A stretch of DNA of 64,000 nt from Zymoseptoria tritici IPO323 (Eukaryota; Ascomycota; Dothideomycetes; Mycosphaerellales; Mycosphaerellaceae), in assembly GCF_000219625.1 (NCBI RefSeq), contig NC_018214.1, positions 372,001 through 436,000 of the forward strand, in the 5' to 3' direction. The notes under the pieces were generated by a model. The model ran no database searches and was not told the DNA's origin. It saw only the letters and a list, made by a program, of their open reading frames with translations. This document shows positions 1 through 12,118 of this stretch, piece after piece (within the stretch, counting starts at the first letter, position 1; each line of letters begins with the position of its first letter). A program made the translations under genes and the position numbers.

Positions 1-1692
1 TTTGTCAGCTTGGATAATGACCGGCAGCTCGTCTCCTCAGACATCAAGCAATTTCTCCACATCGTGGCACCGAACACGCGCACGCCCTGGCGTCCGGCAA
101 ACGCGTTCTTGAGCAGCTTGCGACACTGTCATGGTCCAGGCAAGGCTGTCACGGGTGACTGTGATTTGGCAGAGGTGTGGCTGAAGCAGTGTCCGCGGCA
201 GAGCAGTACATTGAGCTGGTGCATGGATTTGATGCGATGGTTTTGCGGGTCTTCAAGGGCCATGGGCGTCGGCGGCATTGATACGCGCGGCGATTGAGAG
301 GTCGATATGCTCTAGAATAAGCCACAGACCTTCGCTGAGGCTATCAATTGCGAGCTCTTGCGGATGATTTGGCAAGCACGGCGGATGTAGTGCAGGTCGA
401 TATCTTGCGAAAAGTGGACGCATCAGGCAGATGTATACCGATCGTGACCGTGAGCAGAATATCCGTAACAAATTCTATACTCGGAGATCAGCTGGAATGC
501 GACAACAACACCCTTGTCACCGGCCCAGGATATTGCTCGGAAGTCGGCCCTCGATCCTTCCAGATTGTGGAGATGCTGACAGTTCTTCGCACATGACTTG
601 CAAAAATGCGGAGGAAGTGCGGGACATACTTTCACGACCGCGGCACCGCATGCTTTCGAGCTTCAAATCAATCCGTCCGGGACTCCGAATCGATCAACAT
701 TATTGATGACAAAAGGATGTTCCTGGCCGAGCCGAATCTCGGCACCGCGAACATGACAAAGATGGCTTGGAGTCAATCTAACACTCTTCGACGACCTCAC
801 GCGACATGAAATTCTGCACGCCACGTCTCCATGGCATTTATCCAAGCCCTGGGGAGCATGTCTCGCTGTTGGTCTCCTTGTTATGAATCTCCGCGATCAG
901 TCAACAAAACACCGATCAGGAAGTCCGTGGTTCCTTTTGTCCGCCAATCCAATGACAGGCATCGGATATAGCTCTCGCGATCGTTAGACCGCTTAACCGG
1001 TCGTTAGTGGTCGTGCAGAGCGCAGACGCCATCTCAGTGCTTACTTTCTCTGGCTGCAGGCTAAAACGCTTGGTCTTGACGTAGTCTTCGAAGAGCCGTA
1101 CTTTGGGATCACTCCTCCAGGTACCTCAGGTACCTCCTCTCTCATTGGCATCGTCATCATCGTTCCCACAGCTTCCGGTCAGCATGGCGAGAGACGCACA
1201 GCTCTATCCAACCATGAACGACATCTGCTCTGGCAAAGCTGCAAGCGAGAGAGATACAGCCATCAGAGGCGTTTGTTGTCCGACCTGTTCCCGGCACCAC
1301 CCATCTCGGCTCGACCTCTGCGTGGCCAAAGTCGTTGTCCCCAGTACCAGCTTCCCATGGCGATCCAGACGAGGCGCACATGCCTCTTTCAACAACGGGC
1401 GAGCATTCTCTGCAACCTCATTTGCCGATTCCACACCTGCGCCGCCCACTATTGGTCCGACCCCATTTATACTCACCTCCACACTTTCCCTTAGTCCTGG
1501 AGTTGGACCCACTTCCGGATGGGGAACTGAAATGCTTAGCCTGGAACTATGATGATGGGGGTGTTTCTCGTCGAGTAGCTCGGTTGTGCGAGCTCCGTCT
1601 GACCCAAGCGTTCCTATATAGATTCTACCGCCCACCCTTCGTTCGATCCCTCTATCCCAAACATCGTCAACCGTCTAGACGTCTCTTTCATC
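1..1692. other. Intergenic, upstream of the acetate transporter
   Basis: No reading frame here resembles a known protein, and the short open frames overlap on both strands. The last part is the promoter and leader of the transporter that starts at 1693. A TATA-like TATATA sits at about 1615-1620, some 75 bases before the ATG, and a second AT-rich TTTATAC lies near 1467. The left edge may hold part of a gene cut by the window, but I could not recognise one. Confidence 0.5.
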
Positions 1693-2686
1693 ATGTCGAC
1701 CATTCCACAGCAATACGGCGAGAATGGCGCGGGCAATGGCACCAGTGCCCACGACCACGCCAACGGCACGAATGGCGCTTCCATCCGCAAGCCATACGAC
1801 TACGGCGGCAACCCGCTCGCCCACGTCAACACTGGCGAATCTGTCCGCCTCGCTGCCTTCGGTGGTGAGCTGCAGCCAGGTCTCTACCGCTCCACCGAGA
1901 AGCGAAAGTTTGCCAACCCAGCTCCTCTCGGTCTCTGCGGTTTCGCCTTGACGACTTTCCTTCTTTCGGCTATCAACTTGGGAACCCGCGGTCTCACCGA
2001 GCCCAACCTCGTTATTGGACCTGCTTTTGCCTACGGTGGTCTTGTCCAGCTCCTCGCCGGCATGTGGTATGTAGACCCGTACACAAGAAATCTCATTGTC
2101 CGACCACCGAGGCTGATTGACTTCCAGGGAAATGGCTGTTGGTAACACTTTCGGTGCCACCGCTCTCTCCTCCTACGGTGGTTTCTGGATCGGTACCGCC
2201 ATCATATTGACCCCAGGCGGTTTCAACATCATCGAAACCCTTGAGGCCGACGCACCCAACCCATTCTTGAACTCCTTCGGACTGTACCTCATGGGATGGT
2301 TCATCTTTACCTTCCTGTTGCTCATACTCACCGTCCGATCGACCGTGGCCTTCTTCCTTCTATTCCTCAGTCTTGACTTGGCCTTCCTCATGCTCGGAAT
2401 TGCTTACCTCGACTTCACTGCTGAGGGTGCACCAAACCCGACTATCCTCAAGGCAGGTGGTGGTTTCGGTATGATCGCCGCTTTCATGGCTTGGTAAGTC
2501 ACCTTTCTCGACATCCTGCACGTCGCAATGCTAACGGACATCAGGTACAACGCCTTCGCCGGTATGGCCGACTCCAGCAACTCCTTCTTCCTCGTTCCCG
2601 TCGCCCACTTCCCCTGGTCCGAGAAGGGCCGTGAAAAGCGCGGCAAGGTTGACAACAGCGACGAGCGTGAGAAGCAGAATGTTTAG
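1693..2686 (+). CDS. Acetate/monocarboxylate transporter, GPR1/FUN34/YaaH (Ady2/AcpA) family
   Basis: Plasma-membrane acetate-proton symporter or ammonium exporter of the Ady2/AcpA type, used when fungi grow on C2 compounds. Exons are 1693-2066, 2128-2493 and 2545-2686; introns of 61 and 51 bp have GTATGT and GTAAGT donors, and both interrupt a TGG codon after its second base. The product is 293 aa, normal for the family. Residues 1-70 are a hydrophilic N-terminal tail; the family signature NPAPLGL follows at residues 75-81, then about six membrane segments, with the conserved GNTFGAT stretch right after the first intron and a charged C-terminus. Family membership is clear from the sequence. 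The exact substrate (acetate, succinate or ammonium) is inference, since the family contains all three activities. Confidence 0.93.
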
Positions 2687-4870
2687 ACGTCTGTCTTCTG
2701 CGTTTTGCAGGTTGCGGAGGAGAGTGTGCTGAGAGAAAGAATTGATACCCGAGAGCTCGCCGACAGAACTGGCGTTTGACACAGCTGGTATACTGTGGTT
2801 GCTTGGATAAATGACACAGATTGTGTATAACATCACGAACATTTAATGCCGAACTTGTCTACACATCGTCCAACCCTCCATGCATGCCATCATCCTCCCT
2901 CTCTCCACGCTACTGCCGCTGCAGAGGTCAAGGTAAGGCAAAATGACGACTCACAGACATCGGCACATTCAGATCTCCCACCCGGCGTTGGAACAGGAAG
3001 GAATGCCAGCCCGCCGTCCACGAAGGAAAGAACAAGCGACAAAGAGCCTCATCCAACTTCCATCGCACCGCATCTTCACACACACAGCCAACCATCTGTC
3101 GCACGACCCGGCACACAGCATACCACCCCAAGACAATTACCACGGCACATGCACAACCTCACACACGCACACGAACGCCACGATACGACACGATAAAGCT
3201 ACCATTCCACAGGGAAGGTGCGACGACTTCCACCCCGGTGACCTGTTTGCCGGCTCGGAACCATCGAGGTCCTGATATCCAACGATGCTCGTGCGAGGAC
3301 GGGTGTGATGGCGGGTGCTTGAGAGTGCGGGACAAGAAGTGCATTGTCTTGATGCGGGCTGGAGATGATGCCATTGGTACGACGGTATCTCTTCGAGTCT
3401 GTTGACCGAGAAGTGCATTGTCTCCGTACTTGCTGCACCTCAGCACGAGTCTGAAGCCCTGGATCGATCTTCAGAGTTGCAGCTGATACTTAGTGTTGCA
3501 TCGGATCCCTCTCAAGGTCTCACGCTTTCTCAACGTCCAGCTTCGCCATCACGCTGGAGAAGAAAGGGAAGAGTACCACACGCTATCGTCGCCGTCGAGG
3601 GAGGACAAGAATCCAACCCCGGCAAACCTGCAGATATCCTTACCTCGCACCATCTCGATCCCGCCTCGTGAGCTTCGTACTGCCTCAATTCCCGGAACAG
3701 ACATAAGGTCGCACGCGCCTCCTTCAGACCCCCCTCTATTCCTCAATCCCGCAAAACCTCCCCCTCCCGCAACCTCTCCCCCAACTCTCCCATCAACGGA
3801 TGCGAAATCCTCGCCGCCGCCGCCAAATCCCTCGCACTCACAGCACCCTCCACCCTCAAACTCCTCGTCCCCACCCATAACCTCATCCACAACACCCACC
3901 ATGACCGCAGATTGCGTCTCCTCGGACCGCTCGCCGAGTACGAGGAAGTAAATTCGTCGCCACCTTGGGATCCCGTGTCCGCGACGTGAGCCTGTAGAGT
4001 TCGTCTGATGTCACGATAGGACATGCCCGCGAAGGGAGCGCGGAGGACGAAGTCGAGGTCTTCACCCGTGAGGCTGGAGGTGGCGCCAGGGAAGGAGAGG
4101 GAAAGGTCGTGGATGAGGGTGAGGTTGTAGGGGAAGGGGATGATTCTGCTGAGTCGCGGGCGTGGACTTAGGTGAGAAAGGTGTTGATGGCCGTGGAAAA
4201 TTCTTGTCAGGCATATGTCAGGTTCTGATGTTGATACTGATGCTCTCTCATACTTTGAGTGTGAAGTCTGCTGTGCAGCAGACGGCGAAGAAGGTCACGA
4301 GCTGGCCTGTGGGGAGGATGTTTTGGATGGGCATGGTGGAGTCGTTGGGTGGTATGATTCGTCGTTCGACGAGATTGTTGTCCTCCGTCACAGGGTGGCG
4401 AGACGTAAGGACGGCAGTGATGGAAAGGTTGGATCAGCAGCTTCATGTGCAAGTGGATCGAAATAATAGTTCATGCTAGGCAGCCATGAAGGATGAAGGG
4501 TGAAGGCACACTAAGACGGCATCAAGGAAGCGTGAGATCGACGAACAACCCCGTGCTGTACAGCCGAATCTTCTAATAAATGTCGTTTGCTTGAGAATAT
4601 CTGGACTGTCTCGCTCGTTCCAGAGCGAACCGTTCTGTTCTGATCATAGCCGGCGAGGCCTTCTTTTTTCCGTGTACCTGCCGTAGTGGCCATACCAAAT
4701 CCTGCCCATATCCTCCATATCACATCATTTCCTGCCTTGGGTATCGTATCAATGCCATATTCCAATCCTCAAAATCCAAACGCCGTTCCAGGAGTCGAAG
4801 ACACTCCTGTCCAAACCTGCTCCGACCACTCCACTCCATGCCTCCAACCCAAATCCACCACCTCATCCGT
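2687..4870. other. Gene-poor stretch with possible minus-strand gene relic (3743-4440)
   Basis: No intact gene is recognised. On the minus strand two protein-like segments appear: about 4260-4400 (containing ERRIIPPNDS and FFAVCCTADF) and about 3960-4160 (containing SRIIPFPYNLTLIHDLSLSF). A GTATGA donor and an AG acceptor lie between them, but the phases do not match, so a splice joining them would be out of frame. This suggests a decayed gene or a misread of random sequence. The plus-strand segment near 3760-3950 is proline- and serine-rich low complexity. Confidence 0.25.
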
Positions 4871-5138
4871 CTACTTCCTCACGCTGCCTCTCGCGAGATC
4901 CTTCGTCGATGGCTCATCCTTGTCGATCTCCCCGGAACCATTGTGCACCACGACTTTGATCGGCCGGGAGGTTGGGCTGCTTCCTCGGGTTGTGTATGAG
5001 GTGGGTTGGAGTTTGTCTATGAGGGCCGCAGGTTAGCTCGTAGCCCAGAAGGTAGACACACAGGAGGATGTATGTACTTTGACGGTCTTCAGGATAGAAG
5101 ACAGCAGCCTTGCGGGTTTTTGCGACCATGATGGACAT
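4871..5138 (-). CDS. Possible small two-exon gene, unknown product
   Basis: A 68-aa product can be spliced from exons 5138-5078 and 5016-4871 across a 61-bp intron with a GTACAT donor and TAG acceptor. It starts MSIMVAKTRKAAVFYPEDRQ; a second ATG lies three codons in. The second exon is polar and contains RPIKVVVHNGSGEIDKDE. I do not recognise a family. Support comes from the intron size, which is typical for this window, and from an in-phase join. A TATA-like run (TATATATAAA on the plus strand, 5551-5560) lies about 410 bp upstream, rather far. The same frame continues past the stop for about 120 codons with only two stops, so this could also be the front of a decayed longer gene. Confidence 0.3.
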
Positions 5139-8132
5139 TTTGGGCGAGGTGTGATGTGATTGTCGTTCAGTTGATTGATGGATGAGGTCCGGGCTGGGTG
5201 AATTGTGTGTTCACGGATTGGTATGCCTCGATAACGTTGATGGTGGTGTGGCTTGATTTTGAAAAGTCTTGACGTTGATATTGATGTTGATGTATGCTGA
5301 TGACAGTATGCCGTTGTTGGTAGGTCTTGATGTTGGTGTGCAAGGTGACGTTGGCAGTCCAAACGAAGAAGGCCCAGTAGTCAGGAGTGCCGAAGTGTTT
5401 GAAGTGATGGTTGTTCGAGTTAGTCGTTCGAACGATCGGCGGACAGTTTCAATCAGTAGTTTGTTTGAGAGAGGAGATGTTCGACTCGTTTGTAAGAAGC
5501 GTTGGAAGGAGAGTAATGCAACGAAAGCAGGGAAACGAATACAAACACTTGTATATATAAACGGAACAACCACTCACCCAACGGCGGCCTCCATGATTAT
5601 CATTCGTCATTGGCCCCAAGACAGGGCGGCCTCTAGGATAGAAGCCTGAAAACCCAGGAGGCTTAGCAAGGCCGCCGAGCAGGCAGCGTAGCGACCCTTT
5701 ACGAAGCATGAAACATCAAAGGTCCGTTCGCCGGCTCCTCTCAGTCATCAGCACCGTTTGTCGTAGGGCGAAACAGGGTGAGCGATCCCGACGGCTGCCT
5801 ACCAAGGGCTGGCGGGTGTTTGAACATCGGGCATGGATGAGACGTTCGCAGCCTGCGAACCACGATGCTGGACAGGCGACCAGCGAGATTTACTGGTTGT
5901 TTTCCAAGTTTGAGCCGATGCGCGCTGCAAGGTTCAGCATGGATGGGGACATGTCTGGCCGGGCAGGTGACGTGTGGAGAGAGGGAAAAGGCGTCGTTCT
6001 GGTTGGTGTGGTCGGGCGTGGAAGATGCTGGCGTTGGGCAAGCGAAGTTGGAGGCGGCGGCGGCGGCGGAGTTTGATGTCCAAGCCTCATCTTTTGCGTT
6101 GAGTGCCGCCTGTCAACGAGGATGGAGGCGTGATGAGACAGGCGCCGCTGATGGTTGTGATGTTTTTGCTGCATGAGGTATGCAGGAAGGGTGAGTACCT
6201 TGCATTGATATCTCAAGGCTGCAGGAGCAGTCGTGTCGTTATTGGTCTCGACTCTCGACTCTCGGCATTTGCGACTTGACAAGCTGTCTGCCGTCGGATG
6301 CTGGCGGCGTCGACCTCTCAAGTCTGCACTAGACATCATCATCACCACACCACGGCTTATTAGGCATCACATTGGGCCGCCATCGTTCGCTTCAAGGATT
6401 GCCTGGAAATCTGTATTTGAAGAAGCGAGATTGTAGCGGATGCTGAGGTGGGAACATGATGACATGATCTCATACTTCGAGGCCTGCGATCGTCAACCGG
6501 GACGAAGAGCAGCATCCTCATGGATCATTCCACCTGGAGCCCAACCACGCCCAACCCGCCCTGCAACCCTCACGATGCTCGCACCCTCTCGATAAACCCT
6601 TCCGCGGATAAGGACGGTCAGCACGAAGAGCAAAGAGCAGCAATACGAAAGTCAAGAGCTGAAAGTGAAAGTGGGAGCGAGACGGGAGCGAGGAAGAGAA
6701 TGCAGCAGGCTTCGAGGCCCAGGGCACACTTTGCGGACTGCTGTTCTCACGGCGGTAGCAGCACTGATTTGTCGTAGGCCGGTTTATACCTCGCGAATGC
6801 TTTCTCGCTGCTCAATCGCAGAGCTCGCACCTCGCATCTGCGTGGGATGGCAAGATGGTGCAGCGCGTCCACGGATCCGACCACCGATGCAGCCCAATCG
6901 AAAGAGATCGCGACTCCCGATCTCTACTGTTCCCTGACCGAAACGAACATTCGAGGTGGATCAGAAATTGGAAGCTTTGCCGGCTCAAACACTGACTGGC
7001 CCTTTCTGATGTGGGCAGACACCTAAAGTGGCATACATGGCACAAATCGCAATGTCGCTGCACAGCATCTTGCACTCGGCGCGCTGTGAAGCACAAATTC
7101 CGCCTCCTCGGTCATGGGCGACCTTCTTGAACTACCGAGAGCCTGGCATGCGGTCATTCTTGTCCTCACTTGTAGGGCCGATGCCTCATGGACTCAGGGT
7201 CACGGTAGGTGGTCGTCTCTATCAAGACCGGTGCTCACGGCGCTTTTCCCCGCTGTTCCCGACCAGGTATCCTGCCACTACTCCCACAATCTTACCTAGG
7301 CACGCTCTCTGCTGCACGACATAGAAGTCTTGGCCCGCCGAACTTGCCTCGAAAAAGCTGCGCTGTACATCTTCGTACTTCCATATACTCATAGTCACAG
7401 ACGATGGATCTTGTACGCATCGGTGACCACCGGAGATCCTCGGCTCGTACATTGCAGCAGCATGAACTTGTGCTGCGAAGCCACACCCACAGTTGTGTTC
7501 ACTGGGAGCTTCAGGTATCCGCCCGGAGCTCTGCCGAATAACAAGAGTCGATAAAGCTATTCTCGCACGGCTGAAAGCACCCTTTATGCAGATGGCGAAA
7601 TCATCCCTGTCGAACACACCAAGATTCTTCGGCTAAGCCGCTTGCTGGCCGGCCAGACGGTGCTTCTTGTTATCTCCACCAGATACGTGAGTGGTTGAGA
7701 TCCACCTTGCCACTGCGAGGAGACTTCACCTGGCTTGAAGGTCAGTCGACAGTTTCGCCTTGCCATGCTTCGTGGATAGAGAGATAGACCTTGTGTCGGA
7801 GAGCGAGCTGATGGCTTTGTTCGCGTCGTCGTCAGTGAGAGGCATGAATTGCGTGTAGTCGTCCAGTCGCTCGACAGCCAAGTATCAAAAAGCGACATTT
7901 CTCTTCATCCTGTCGTATCTTATGTGAAGAGCTGCAGGACATACATGGATTGTTTCGATGTGTTGCGTTCGTCCCATGCCTCTGGATTCCACCTCATTCT
8001 CAACGCCGAGGTCTTCCTTCCAATGCGATGTGAAAATCCAAGAGCCTCCAGAACGAGTATTTGATGGCACATCCGCAACTGCGAGGTTAATATTTGTCCA
8101 ACTTTCCTCATCTGGACTCGTCGTCGTTCAAC
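5139..8132. other. Gene-poor stretch, possible relic at 7735-8070 on the minus strand
   Basis: No intact gene is recognised. On the minus strand one frame runs from 8070 to about 7735 and reads protein-like on both sides of a single TGA near 7886 (MPSNTRSGGSWIFTSHWKED before the stop, ERLDDYTQFMPLTDDDANKA after it). This could be a gene killed by a CGA-to-TGA change. I cannot assign a family. The rest, including 5700-7200, shows only overlapping short frames on both strands. Confidence 0.25.
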
Positions 8133-8958
8133 ATGGCGAATCTGCAAGACGTCCACCAGAACCACCAGCAGCATGTAATGGACGGTGAAAAGGATCTGAA
8201 TGGCGGCAAGACATCCACCGACCAAGACGGCGATGAGGCCCAACCCGAGACGTCTCCAACCGCACACCTCTCCAAAGAACACCGCGACTACCTCCTCCAC
8301 CGCCACGGCACCCTCGACCTCTTCCCTCTCCCCTCTCCGCTCCACCGACCCAGCCGAACCCTACAACTGGCCAACATGGAAAAAGAACGCCAACCTAACC
8401 GTCGTCGGCGTCCACGTACGCCCCTTCCCCTCTCCCACCCATCCCCAGTTTAACCCTCCCCAGTCTAATCCTCCCTCACAGGCCATGATGACAACCTTCA
8501 CCGCCGCCGCCATAATCTCCGTCTCTTCCTCCATCGCCCTCGACTTCTCCACCTCCATGCACCACGCCAGCTCCCTCACTTCCCTGCAAATCCTCGTCCT
8601 CGGCTGGGCGCCTTTATTCTAGAAACCCCTCTCCCAATGCTATGGTCGACGGCCGATATGGCTCATCAGCATGATCGGCTCGTTTGGGGTTTAATGTGGG
8701 TTGTGCGTTGAGTCGGACGTATGTGGCTATGGCGGTTTTCCAGGCGCTGGTGAGCTTCTTTTTGTGTCCGGCGCTGGCGTATGGGAGTGGAGTTGTGGCG
8801 GAGACGTTTTTTTTGAGAAGGAGAGGGCGAGGTTTATAGGGGTTTGGACGTTGTTGGTTACGTTGGGGGTATGCTGTCCTCCCCTCAGTTGTCGATGAGT
8901 GGCTATGCTGATTTGAGTGTCGTACAGGCACCCATGGGCCCCTTCATAATGCTGGGAG
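8133..8958 (+). pseudogene. Broken MFS multidrug transporter (DHA1-type), 5' part only
   Basis: Stitching frames gives the N-terminal third of a fungal MFS drug:H+ antiporter: an acidic cytosolic tail from ATG 8133, DYLLHRHGTLDL, DPAEPYNWPTWKKNANLTVV, AMMTTFTAAAII, SLTSLQILVLG, YGRRPIWLISMIGS, AMAVFQALVSFFLCPALAYG and KERARFIGVWTLLVTLG. Two introns are still visible (8416-8481 and 8869-8927). Lesions: a one-base insertion near 8336; TGG to TAG at 8620-8622; an extra G in the run 8686-8689; two extra T in the eight-T run 8807-8814; then a stop in the last exon, after which homology ends. Members of this family have about 12 membrane segments and 450-550 aa; here only about four remain. The opposite-strand NPT1 gene ends 147 bp further on, so the 3' two thirds are lost. 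Confidence 0.85.
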
Positions 8959-9104
8959 GTTGAGTCCGGGCTAGAGAGGATGAGTAGCAGATTGGCTCTT
9001 CATTTCGTCGTTCGGGTATCTTGCGCTATGTACGCTTCGCTCGGTCGTATGCCGTCTGTCCTTCACCTGCAACCCTCTCATGCTCGTGCATGTCCCTCGA
9101 TGCA

Positions 9105-10478
9105 TCAACCCTCATTCTTATCCCACCGATGCGCCTCATCTCCATCCCTCCAACTCTTCTCCGTATACCCGACCTGCTCCTTGACACTCCTCATCAGCCC
9201 CTCATCACCCATATTCTTCCCCTTGTCGTCACTCAACTTGATCGCGTCGTTGCCATTCGCTTCACTCAGTTTGATCACGATGTTGAGTGGCACGCTCTTC
9301 TCATCTTTACTCAGATGCCAGAAGTCGTTGGTGAAGAATGTGCCGACGCCGAATGCGGGTGTGAGACCCACGGCTTCAGTGGCCTGCTTGTATTTAATGC
9401 AACGGTCGATGTTGAGGCTGTCGGAGAAGACGACCGTTTTGGGGGAGGTGATGTTTTGACTGGAGTAGAATTGCCGGATCATTTGTACGTATTCGAGGGG
9501 ATCGCCGGAGTCTTGCCGTACGCCGGCGAAGACTTGTGCGTAGGTTGGTGAGGGTGAGGCGGAGGAGGTTCTGCTGGAGTCGGATGAAGGAGCGGGTTTG
9601 GCGAATGCTTTGAGGAAAGATGGCGTGCCGAAGGTGTCGGTGAGTGCGATTCCCAGCACGCCTGGCCCGAAGGTGCCGATCCAGTATTCCATCGCTTTCT
9701 CGTTCGCGTTGGCGTAGTCTTGCGTAATGGCTGCGATGCCCATGAACCATTCGTGGGCGACTGTGCCGGAGGGTGTGGTGTTGTGTTTCATGGCGAGGTG
9801 GACATTGGATGTGCCGGTGAGTTTGCCTTTCCAGTTCTTGCCGTTGTTCTTTGCTTCCTCTTGTGCTTGGAGGATGCCTTGAATGACCATCTCGTGGGTT
9901 TTGTAGTCTCTTCTGCGTCGACTGCCGAACTCGCTGAAGACACAGCCTGCTTCGAAGAGCTTCTCGGCCTTCTCTTTTGCTTTGGCGACTTGACCATTGT
10001 GGTTCCAATCCTTGTCGACGAACTTAAAGTATGCTTCTGATGTGAGGGCTAGCAGTGGGATCTCGTAGAGGATTGTCTCGACCCAGATACCGCTGATCGC
10101 CAAGGAGACCTCACCTGTGACTGAGTCGCTTGTGGCATCACTGTCCGGCATGAATGAAGCCTTCACCTGCTCTGAAGGCCGCAATCGGAATGTCTGTAGA
10201 TAGTCGAGGTACTCAGGTGTGAGGTATTTGCACGTCCTTCTCAGCCATTCGATTTCCTCCTTTGTCACCTCGACAATTTCCAGCTTCCTGATCTGAGCAT
10301 GTAACCAATTGAAAGCTTGTCTCGTGAACTTCATCTGAGGCGTGCGGTTGGTGAACTTGTATCGGACGTGGGTGTCGGGGAAGTATTTCAGGACGGCGCA
10401 TTGCATGGTGAGCTTGTAGAGGTCGGTATCGAGGAGCGAGAAGATGCCTTCCGGCGTGTCGTTGGCTGTGTTGGCCAT
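9105..10478 (-). CDS. NPT1: Nicotinate phosphoribosyltransferase
   Basis: First enzyme of the Preiss-Handler NAD salvage route: nicotinate + PRPP + ATP to nicotinate mononucleotide. The single exon encodes 457 aa, close to the yeast enzyme. Family motifs in order: LLDTDLYKLTMQ (residues 15-26), EFGSRRRRD (183-191), TGTSNVHLA (221-229), GTVAHEW (238-244) and the PRPP-site VRQDSGDP (320-327), then FSDSLN. The open frame continues 44 codons upstream to a TTG but contains no earlier ATG, so 10478 is the natural start. An insert rich in Ser and Pro (about 296-312) just before the PRPP motif looks like a surface loop. It is convergent with the MFS relic. Its promoter region, 10479-11392, is shared with the divergent Mpv17-family gene. 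Confidence 0.95.
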   Translation of the reverse strand: MANTANDTPEGIFSLLDTDLYKLTMQCAVLKYFPDTHVRYKFTNRTPQMKFTRQAFNWLHAQIRKLEIVEVTKEEIEWLRRTCKYLTPEYLDYLQTFRLRPSEQVKASFMPDSDATSDSVTGEVSLAISGIWVETILYEIPLLALTSEAYFKFVDKDWNHNGQVAKAKEKAEKLFEAGCVFSEFGSRRRRDYKTHEMVIQGILQAQEEAKNNGKNWKGKLTGTSNVHLAMKHNTTPSGTVAHEWFMGIAAITQDYANANEKAMEYWIGTFGPGVLGIALTDTFGTPSFLKAFAKPAPSSDSSRTSSASPSPTYAQVFAGVRQDSGDPLEYVQMIRQFYSSQNITSPKTVVFSDSLNIDRCIKYKQATEAVGLTPAFGVGTFFTNDFWHLSKDEKSVPLNIVIKLSEANGNDAIKLSDDKGKNMGDEGLMRSVKEQVGYTEKSWRDGDEAHRWDKNEG

Positions 10479-11392
10479 GATCGCGGTGGAGGATGTTGTG
10501 ATAGGCGTTCTGTTGGACTTCAAGAAAGTGGTGATTGTTTGCTGTATGGCTGTCGGCGGGTGTTCTCGCAACGTGGTCAAGCGACCATTACGAGACAAAG
10601 ACGTGAGCAAGCAATGCGTCTGTCGTTAACATAAACTCTTTCCTCATCCAGATTGAAGGTTGATTTTATGGTTGACTCTCTCTGGTCCAGGCACATGGTC
10701 GAAAGGCGTGCACATGGCGTGGTGGGGGCATCCAGGGCATGCATTGCGGCTCTCGGATAGGCTTCCACTAGCGCCGCGGGTGTGAGATCACCGCGCAGGG
10801 ATGGAGCTCCTCGAGATTCTAATCAAATTTGGAGCTTCGAATCGTCAACTTCGAAACAAACACGACCTTCTTACTTGCATCTTCACAACAACATCACCAC
10901 TCTTGCACCATATCGCGCGCATCACTCGGCGGACATTCCATCGGACAGCTTTATCGGAGCTTCATTACCAAGGTACGTTGTTCGTGGTTTTTCGCATATC
11001 ATCATCTCGTGCGCGGCGCGGCAAGCAGCATCAGCAGCGGCAACCAAGGACTCGAGGTATCAAACGGAGGAAACGACAACTCGACAACGTGACACCCATG
11101 CAGTAACCATCGACGAAGTCGTTTCAGTCTCGGTCCATGAGGCTTCAAGCGACTTCCGTTCGAATATTCATCACGACTCTCATCAGCAGCAGTGTTGAGG
11201 TGAACACAAGTATATTCGACAACCACATCTGCGATTGACAGCAGCTCCACCGACCGACCGACTTGTCATGTGAACAACACTGACCTTTCAAGACTATCAA
11301 CACTTGCTGCGCTCAAGTAGCACCGACACTCATTCGAAACCTACACCAACTATACACATTCAACAACCTACACAACATCACCAGCCGCAACC
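10479..11392. promoter_or_regulatory. Divergent promoter region between NPT1 and the Mpv17-family gene
   Basis: This 914-bp spacer separates two genes that start away from each other. The part next to 11393 is rich in CAACA/ACACC, typical of a long fungal 5' leader. Short open frames here overlap in several phases and resemble nothing known. No specific factor site is called. Confidence 0.45.
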
Positions 11393-12118
11393 ATGTTCGC
11401 TGCGTAAGTAAAACGCCTGGTATCCATTCATGCGACCATCACTCACTCACACGCCGCAGATACCGCGCCTTCGCCATCCGCCGCCCGTTGGTGGCTGCCG
11501 GTGCTTCCACCGCCGTCCTCTTCGCCACTGGCGATGCCATGGCCCAGCACGCCGTCGAGGGCAACTTTTCTAAGGGAAAGGGCCACGACTTCGGACGCAC
11601 TGCACGCATGGCTCTCTACGGAGGCGCCGTCTTCGGTCCCATCGCCACCAAGTGGTTCGGCGCTCTTCAGAAGAAGATCGTCATCCCTGGTAAGCCAAAC
11701 CTGGAGATCATTGCGCGCGTGGCGGCCGACCAGACCATCTTTGCCACCTGCAACCTCTTCGTCTTCCTGTCGTCAATGGCCATTATGGAGGGCAGTGACC
11801 CACAGAAGAAGCTCGAGTCGACCTACTTCAAGGCTCTTCAGAAGAATTGGATGGTACGTCGATCGAGTTTTCATTGAGAACTCATTGCTGACCTATCGAC
11901 AGATCTGGCCTCTCGTTCAGTTCGTTAACTTCAAGTACGTGCCTCTCGGCCACCGCGTGCTTGTCGTCAACATCGTCTCTCTGGGTGAGTCATCTTTCCA
12001 ACATCTCTCCTCAATACATGCTTCTGACCACTCACACAACTCAGGCTGGAACTGCTACATGTCGTTCCTCAACTCTCAGGGCGGCGAGCAGTACGAGGTT
12101 CTGCCCCCGGATGTTTGA
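11393..12118 (+). CDS. Mpv17/PMP22 family four-helix membrane protein
   Basis: Small integral membrane protein of the mitochondrial inner membrane or peroxisome (family of yeast Sym1 and mammalian Mpv17/PMP22). Exons are 11393-11403, 11460-11853, 11903-11984 and 12045-12118, giving 186 aa, the usual length. The first exon is only 11 bases (ATG TTC GCT GC) and is needed to reach an ATG; donor GTAAGT supports it. Family hallmarks: GDAMAQH near residue 28, TARMALYGGAVFGP, ADQTIFAT, and the C-terminal signature KYVPLGHRVLVVNIVSLGWN, in which the last intron splits a Gly codon. Four membrane segments are expected. Which organelle it occupies cannot be read from the sequence. Confidence 0.93.
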
